A program made the position numbers and the translations under genes. 10,198 bases of DNA from an uncultured Candidatus Nemicrothrix sp. (GTDB taxonomy: Bacteria > Actinomycetota > Acidimicrobiia > Acidimicrobiales > Acidimicrobilacustridaceae): assembly GCA_903827085.1 (NCBI GenBank), contig CAIKHC010000409.1, positions 1-10,198 of the forward strand, given 5' to 3'. Each line of letters begins with the position of its first letter. Position 1 is the first letter of the stretch. Shown piece after piece: positions 6,970-10,198 of this stretch. The notes beneath the pieces were generated by a model. It saw nothing but the letters and a program-made list of their open reading frames with translations, did not search any database and was not told the origin of the DNA.

Positions 6970-6979
6970 ACTCTACGAT
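6970..6979. promoter_or_regulatory. Divergent overlapping -10 boxes between pgsA and the HIT gene
   Basis: The 26-bp gap holds TACGAT on the plus strand (6974-6979), nine bases before the HIT ATG at 6989. It also holds TAGAGT on the minus strand (6970-6975), seven bases before the pgsA ATG at 6962. Both fit TAnnnT, they overlap by two bases, and neither gene has a Shine-Dalgarno. Any -35 regions would lie inside the opposite genes; none is convincing. Confidence 0.5.
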
Positions 6980-6988
6980 TCCCAAACC

Positions 6989-7399
6989 ATGAGCACCTTG
7001 TTTACCAAGATCATCAACGGCGACCTTCCGGGACGGTTCGTTTACCGAGACGATTTGTGCGTTGCTTTCCTCACGATCGCCCCGATCTGCCCCGGCCACA
7101 CCCTCGTTGTTCCGCGACTCGAAGTTGACCATTGGGTCGATCTCCCTGACGAGCTTGCCGGACATCTCGCCATCGTTGCCCGCAAAATTGGTGCGGCTCA
7201 GATGACCGCATTTGAGGCCGAGAGAATCTCGCTCATCATCGCCGGGCTGGAAGTCCCCCACACCCACCTTCACGTGCTGCCGATAACTTCGGAAGCCGAC
7301 ATCGATTTCCGAAAAGCCAACAGTGCGGTCGATCCCGCCGAACTTGACCAAGCAGCGAAGGCTCTTCGCGCAGCGCTGGGACCAGACGCTTCGGCGTAA
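6989..7399 (+). CDS. HIT-family nucleotide hydrolase/transferase
   Basis: This is a 136-residue histidine-triad protein. The triad HTHLHVLP sits at residues 91-98 with H91, H93 and H95, where the middle histidine is the usual nucleophile. The upstream KIINGDLPGRFVYRDD (7-22) and PGHTLVVPR (35-43) are the standard nucleotide-binding segments. Family members hydrolyse nucleoside phosphoramidates such as AMP-lysine, or dinucleoside polyphosphates; the exact substrate is not readable here. The protein is cytoplasmic, with no signal or membrane segment. It starts at ATG 6989 with no Shine-Dalgarno and a TACGAT box nine bases upstream, so it is probably leaderless. It is the only plus-strand gene between two minus-strand blocks. 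HINT-type enzymes can clear lysyl-AMP made by LysRS, so nearby lysS is suggestive but not decisive. Confidence 0.94.
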   Translation: MSTLFTKIINGDLPGRFVYRDDLCVAFLTIAPICPGHTLVVPRLEVDHWVDLPDELAGHLAIVARKIGAAQMTAFEAERISLIIAGLEVPHTHLHVLPITSEADIDFRKANSAVDPAELDQAAKALRAALGPDASA

Positions 7400-7407
7400 C
7401 CGGTTAC
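7396..7407. other. 12-bp palindrome containing both convergent stop codons
   Basis: GTAACCGGTTAC is perfectly symmetric and holds the TAA of the HIT gene (7397-7399) and the TAA of the SRAP gene (7404-7406, minus). Only four bases separate the genes, so no ordinary terminator fits between them. It is too short and lacks a T-run to be called one. Confidence 0.35.
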
Positions 7408-8135
7408 AACAAACGTCCTTGTCCTTCGGCTTGGCCGTCGGCGACAATCTCGGCGCGCTGAACGAGTGACGCATCGCGATTCCGCACGTTGTTTACCTCT
7501 GTTGATACCGGCCACCACTGCAACCAAGACTCTGGAGCTGGCCTCAACAGGGAGTGCAGCTCATCGATGCAGTCATTCGATGGGTCAAGCCATCGTGCCC
7601 ACTGATCTTGCGAGAGGATCATCGGCATTCGATCATGCAGCGGTGCAATCAATTCGTTCGGCGGTCCGGTAATGATTGAACATGTCCGAAGGACCGCAGC
7701 TGTTTCTGGCTCTTCTTTGCTGCGCCACGACTCCCAGATACCAGCGAACGCAAGCGGACTGCCATCAGTTGATGTGATGTAGACCGGTTGCTTCTTCTTT
7801 CGCTCCGGCACATGGACCCACTCATAAAATCCATCGACGGGAATGAGACATCGGCGTCGCCGGAATGCCGATCGAAACGAAGGCTTCACCGCAACGGTTT
7901 CGGACCGAGCATTGATAAGACGCGAACCGATCGCAGGGCTTTCTGCCCAACTTGGCACCAGACCCCACAACATCAGGTCAAGGCGACGCTGTCCGTTCTC
8001 CTCCTGATGCACAACGGCAACGTCACTGGTGGGAGCGACGTTGTAGTTCTCGATCTCATCTGGAAGTTCAGTCACTGCTTCGAAGAAATCAGCCAATTCC
8101 GATGCAGGCGTCGTACTAGTGAACCGCCCACACAC
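7404..8135 (-). CDS. SOS response-associated peptidase (SRAP), YedK/HMCES-type abasic-site shield
   Basis: SRAP proteins crosslink through Cys2 to abasic sites in single-stranded DNA, protecting the genome during replication. The 243-residue product has every key residue: C2 in MCGRF, N75 in LINARSET, E105 in PVDGFYEW and H167 in APLHDRMP. The LMLWGLVPSWA segment (54-64) is also typical. N75 and E105 fall at the same numbers as in E. coli YedK. The start is GTG 8133-8135, fixed because the next codon (TGT) must be the catalytic Cys exposed after Met removal. The gene begins two bases after the stop codon of the MprF-like gene and has no strong Shine-Dalgarno, so it probably depends on reinitiation from upstream translation. 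No LexA-type box is possible in that junction. Function is confident from residues; the membrane-gene neighbour is unexplained. Confidence 0.95.
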   Translation of the reverse strand: MCGRFTSTTPASELADFFEAVTELPDEIENYNVAPTSDVAVVHQEENGQRRLDLMLWGLVPSWAESPAIGSRLINARSETVAVKPSFRSAFRRRRCLIPVDGFYEWVHVPERKKKQPVYITSTDGSPLAFAGIWESWRSKEEPETAAVLRTCSIITGPPNELIAPLHDRMPMILSQDQWARWLDPSNDCIDELHSLLRPAPESWLQWWPVSTEVNNVRNRDASLVQRAEIVADGQAEGQGRLL

Positions 8136-8137
8136 GA

Positions 8138-9877
8138 CTAGATCTGCTCACTCATTGGAGGGACGACGGATTCATCAACAACCGGGTGCCCTGGATGGAG
8201 CACTGTCCGAGGCAGGAGGTACTTGCCAACCACGGGCAATGTGAGAAACCCTTCGGCCGCCGAGTAGAGCAATGCAACTCTTGGAAGACTCCGAAATCCT
8301 TCGTAGGCAATGCAACGCGGAACCCACTCCGGATAGAAACGTTGATTGAATTCCTTCAGAGACTTAATTTGATAAAACGGACTGATCAGGCTCAAAGCAA
8401 GTTTCACGATTCGCTGTGTAACTGAGTAGTCGACGTCGTCTTCAAACAGTCTTCCCCAAGCTGCGAAATTCATGCTGAATCGCTCGAAACCGAGTTCGTC
8501 AAGTTTCATAATGGTTCGAGTGAGCAGGAACTCCGACATGCCGTTCGGTGTATTGGGATCCCGCCTCATAATGTCGAGCGTGTAGCCATTGCGCTCTCCG
8601 TAGATGGGAACGACTCGGAGAAAACCGCCCGGCTTGCCATTTTCGTCGCGAGCAATGCACAGCCGGAAGTCAGGATTTGTGCCTTCAACATCCTGGTTAA
8701 GCGTCATCGTGAAGCCTCGCTCCGGGGCCTTTCCGCGCCAGAGTTTGGAAATATTGTTCAGTTCTTGGAGAAGTTCGTTCGAGGCATCGGTTTCGGCCAT
8801 CCACTCATAGGTATAGGTCCTCTCGACGCGACCTGAAGATTGACGGATGCTCTTCCACTTCTTCCCCGCAGTAGAAAATCCGCGGACATTGATCACGGCC
8901 TCGTCGCCGAGATACACGGTGTGTAATCCGCGATCGACATAGAGGTTGCGATCCGACTCGCGAACTGCGAGGAATGAAAAACCCCAAGCTCGCTCGCGAC
9001 ACATCTCGAGAAACTCATCAATCACGAGAGGAATGGATCCTGCGGCACCGATCGGGTCACCTGAGACCAAGGCCTGCCGACCTACGTAGGTGTAGGCGAT
9101 AAATGCTTTTTGGTCAGATGAGAAGAAGAACAGTTTGTCGTCACGCAGTGCGAAGTAATCAAGTGAATCAGTGCTGTAGGCCTTCACGATCGAAACAGCC
9201 TCGTGGAGTGCATCAGGGGTGACATAGGAACGCGAGACAATCGGCCGAAAGAGGAGAATTACTGCGGCGAGCAGACCCCCGACCCCGAGCAGCAGAAGCG
9301 AAGAAGGGAATGCCCATTCAAAAAAGTTGCGCTCGTACTGATACGGACCATCTAGTCCGATAAGCCCGAGCAGAATTGTCTGGGCGTTTTTCCAAAAAGT
9401 AGGACTTGGACTAATCGATGCACGTTCCAAAAAGAGAGCGGCATACCCATACGCGAAGACAATCAGAAAAAACCGTGGGATGAACCTCAGGAATTCAAGG
9501 AGTGTCGGCGGATCGCCGGGCGCCTTGAACTTCGATCGGCTCACCAGTAGTAGGAAAACCATGAATAGCGAATAGAGCGCAGCGACGTAGTGGTGCTCTC
9601 GTAGTACATCAACCACGAACGATGTGCTGAATACCGCTACTGCCATTACCCAAGCCAAGTGTCGACGTCGACTCAACTGACCTGCCAGGTAGAGCAAGGC
9701 GACACCAGAAGCAACAGCAATCACATGGCTGGTGACGCGAACTCCAAATGGAGCAACGACGTCAACGATGCGGCCCATACGACCACCCACTGCTGGGAGG
9801 GTCGACAACAGAAGGATGACTCCACCAAGCGCGGTAAGCGAGCCGATAAGCCGAGCCCGACGGGAATCACGTCGCAT
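8138..9877 (-). CDS. MprF/LysX-type phosphatidylglycerol aminoacyltransferase (DUF2156)
   Basis: This is a 579-residue membrane protein that probably transfers an amino acid from aminoacyl-tRNA to phosphatidylglycerol, lowering negative surface charge. About six hydrophobic helices (near 10-30, 48-66, 73-91, 97-113, 133-151 and 192-211) precede a cytoplasmic GNAT-fold DUF2156 domain (about 220-560). That domain contains KAYSTDSLDYFALRDDKLFF, YVGRQALVSGDPIG, ESDRNLYVDRGLHTVYLGDE and NFAAWGRLFEDD. It is shorter than full MprF (about 840 aa, with a flippase part) and resembles the N-terminal part of mycobacterial LysX. The start is ATG 9877, with GGAGG eight bases upstream. It follows lysS by 33 bp on the same strand, so Lys-tRNA supply and use would be co-expressed, which favours lysine as substrate; alanine or arginine remain possible. 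The next gene (SRAP) starts two bases after its stop. Confidence 0.87.
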   Translation of the reverse strand: MRRDSRRARLIGSLTALGGVILLLSTLPAVGGRMGRIVDVVAPFGVRVTSHVIAVASGVALLYLAGQLSRRRHLAWVMAVAVFSTSFVVDVLREHHYVAALYSLFMVFLLLVSRSKFKAPGDPPTLLEFLRFIPRFFLIVFAYGYAALFLERASISPSPTFWKNAQTILLGLIGLDGPYQYERNFFEWAFPSSLLLLGVGGLLAAVILLFRPIVSRSYVTPDALHEAVSIVKAYSTDSLDYFALRDDKLFFFSSDQKAFIAYTYVGRQALVSGDPIGAAGSIPLVIDEFLEMCRERAWGFSFLAVRESDRNLYVDRGLHTVYLGDEAVINVRGFSTAGKKWKSIRQSSGRVERTYTYEWMAETDASNELLQELNNISKLWRGKAPERGFTMTLNQDVEGTNPDFRLCIARDENGKPGGFLRVVPIYGERNGYTLDIMRRDPNTPNGMSEFLLTRTIMKLDELGFERFSMNFAAWGRLFEDDVDYSVTQRIVKLALSLISPFYQIKSLKEFNQRFYPEWVPRCIAYEGFRSLPRVALLYSAAEGFLTLPVVGKYLLPRTVLHPGHPVVDESVVPPMSEQI

Positions 9878-9885
9878 CAGAGCGA

Positions 9886-9890
9886 CCTCC
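9886..9890 (-). promoter_or_regulatory. Ribosome binding site of the MprF-like gene
   Basis: GGAGG on the minus strand lies eight bases before ATG 9877, in the 33-bp gap after lysS. It is the strongest Shine-Dalgarno in the window and settles the start of the membrane gene. Confidence 0.8.
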
Positions 9891-9910
9891 GATTTCCGAC
9901 CGGTACATTC

Positions 9911-10198
9911 CTAGACAGTCGGACCGGCGGAGAAATCTTCGTCGGTCAAACCGTGTTCCGGTCGAAGCGTCGGGAACAAAATAACCTCTCGGATACTTTC
10001 GACCGCAGCGAGGATCATCACGAGACGGTCGATGCCGATTCCGAGTCCGCCCGCAGGTGGCATGCCGTACTCGAGCGCTCTGATGTAGTCGAGGTCGACG
10101 TCGCCCGCTTCGGGATCGCCGGCCGCCTTGTGGGCTGCTTCTTCTTGGAACCGAGCAAGCTGTTCCACAGGATCGTTGAGTTCGCTGTAGGCGTTTGC
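9911..10198 (-). CDS. lysS: Lysyl-tRNA synthetase (class II), C-terminal fragment cut by window edge
   Basis: LysRS charges tRNA(Lys) with lysine. Only the last 95 residues are in the window; the frame stays open to the right edge and ends in TAG at 9911-9913. The fragment starts with [20 protein letters not shown], continues with [20 protein letters not shown], and includes class II motif 3 GIGIDRLVM followed by [13 protein letters not shown]. This combination is diagnostic of bacterial class II LysRS. The Met codon at 10168 is a GTG inside the protein, not a start. It lies 33 bp upstream of the MprF-like gene on the same strand, probably as the first part of a three-gene unit with SRAP. About 400 residues and the promoter lie outside the window. 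Confidence 0.96.
   Translation of the reverse strand, partial: ANAYSELNDPVEQLARFQEEAAHKAAGDPEAGDVDLDYIRALEYGMPPAGGLGIGIDRLVMILAAVESIREVILFPTLRPEHGLTDEDFSAGPTV

Noticed and set aside
6959..7474. 171-codon minus-strand frame antisense to the HIT gene
   Set aside because: The HIT gene on the plus strand carries the full HxHxH motif, and the antisense translation shows no family resemblance.
1..10198. Defence island, prophage, transposon or CRISPR content
   Set aside because: Every stretch is accounted for by housekeeping, regulatory or membrane genes. I saw no transposase, integrase, inverted terminal repeats or spaced direct repeats, and composition looks even.

Overview
This 10.2-kb window is a dense stretch of actinobacterial chromosome with moderate-to-high GC. 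It contains no mobile element, CRISPR array, tRNA or rRNA that I can see. The strongest clue to the host is the minus-strand gene order pgsA - gcvH - garA (FHA protein) - MerR - DUF151 - MerR. From memory of the family, this matches the Mycobacterium tuberculosis block Rv1822 / Rv1826-Rv1830, and the proteins are recognisably the same ones. The FHA protein carries a zinc ribbon and the GC content is lower than in most mycobacteria. I therefore lean towards a deep-branching actinobacterium such as an Acidimicrobiia-like lineage, but that placement is only inference.

Layout. The plus strand opens with the C-terminal three quarters of gcvP (1-2144), which enters from outside the window. Directly abutting it tail to tail is a long minus-strand block. 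Read in its direction of transcription (right to left) it is pgsA (6962-6357), gcvH (6293-5910), garA (5910-5416), an Rv1828-like MerR regulator (5419-4487), a DUF151/BFN protein (4444-3950), an Rv1830-like MerR regulator (3797-3285) and gcvT (3227-2145). A plus-strand HIT-family gene (6989-7399) diverges from pgsA across only 26 bp. It converges, with a 4-bp gap, on a second minus-strand unit: lysS (partial, 10198-9911), an MprF/LysX-type membrane aminoacyltransferase (9877-8138) and a YedK/HMCES-type SRAP gene (8135-7404).

How the genes work together. GcvP, GcvH and GcvT are three of the four glycine cleavage proteins; the L-protein is not in the window. They flank a signalling and regulatory core of GarA, two MerR regulators and DUF151. 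In mycobacteria GarA links Ser/Thr kinase signalling to the 2-oxoglutarate/glutamate node. The GarA here keeps the FHA phosphopeptide-binding residues and a Thr-Thr motif where GarA is phosphorylated, so the core plausibly ties glycine/one-carbon flux to kinase signalling. The second theme is the membrane: PgsA leads to phosphatidylglycerol, LysS makes Lys-tRNA, and the MprF-like protein would join lysine to that lipid.

Expression signals. Genes at probable transcript starts (pgsA, HIT, gcvH, DUF151, perhaps gcvT) lack a clear Shine-Dalgarno but have a TAnnnT -10-like hexamer 6-9 nt before the start codon, which suggests leaderless transcripts. Genes inside transcripts, or behind a 5' UTR, have good Shine-Dalgarno sequences (garA, the first MerR, the second MerR, mprF-like). 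No intergenic stretch exceeds about 150 bp.
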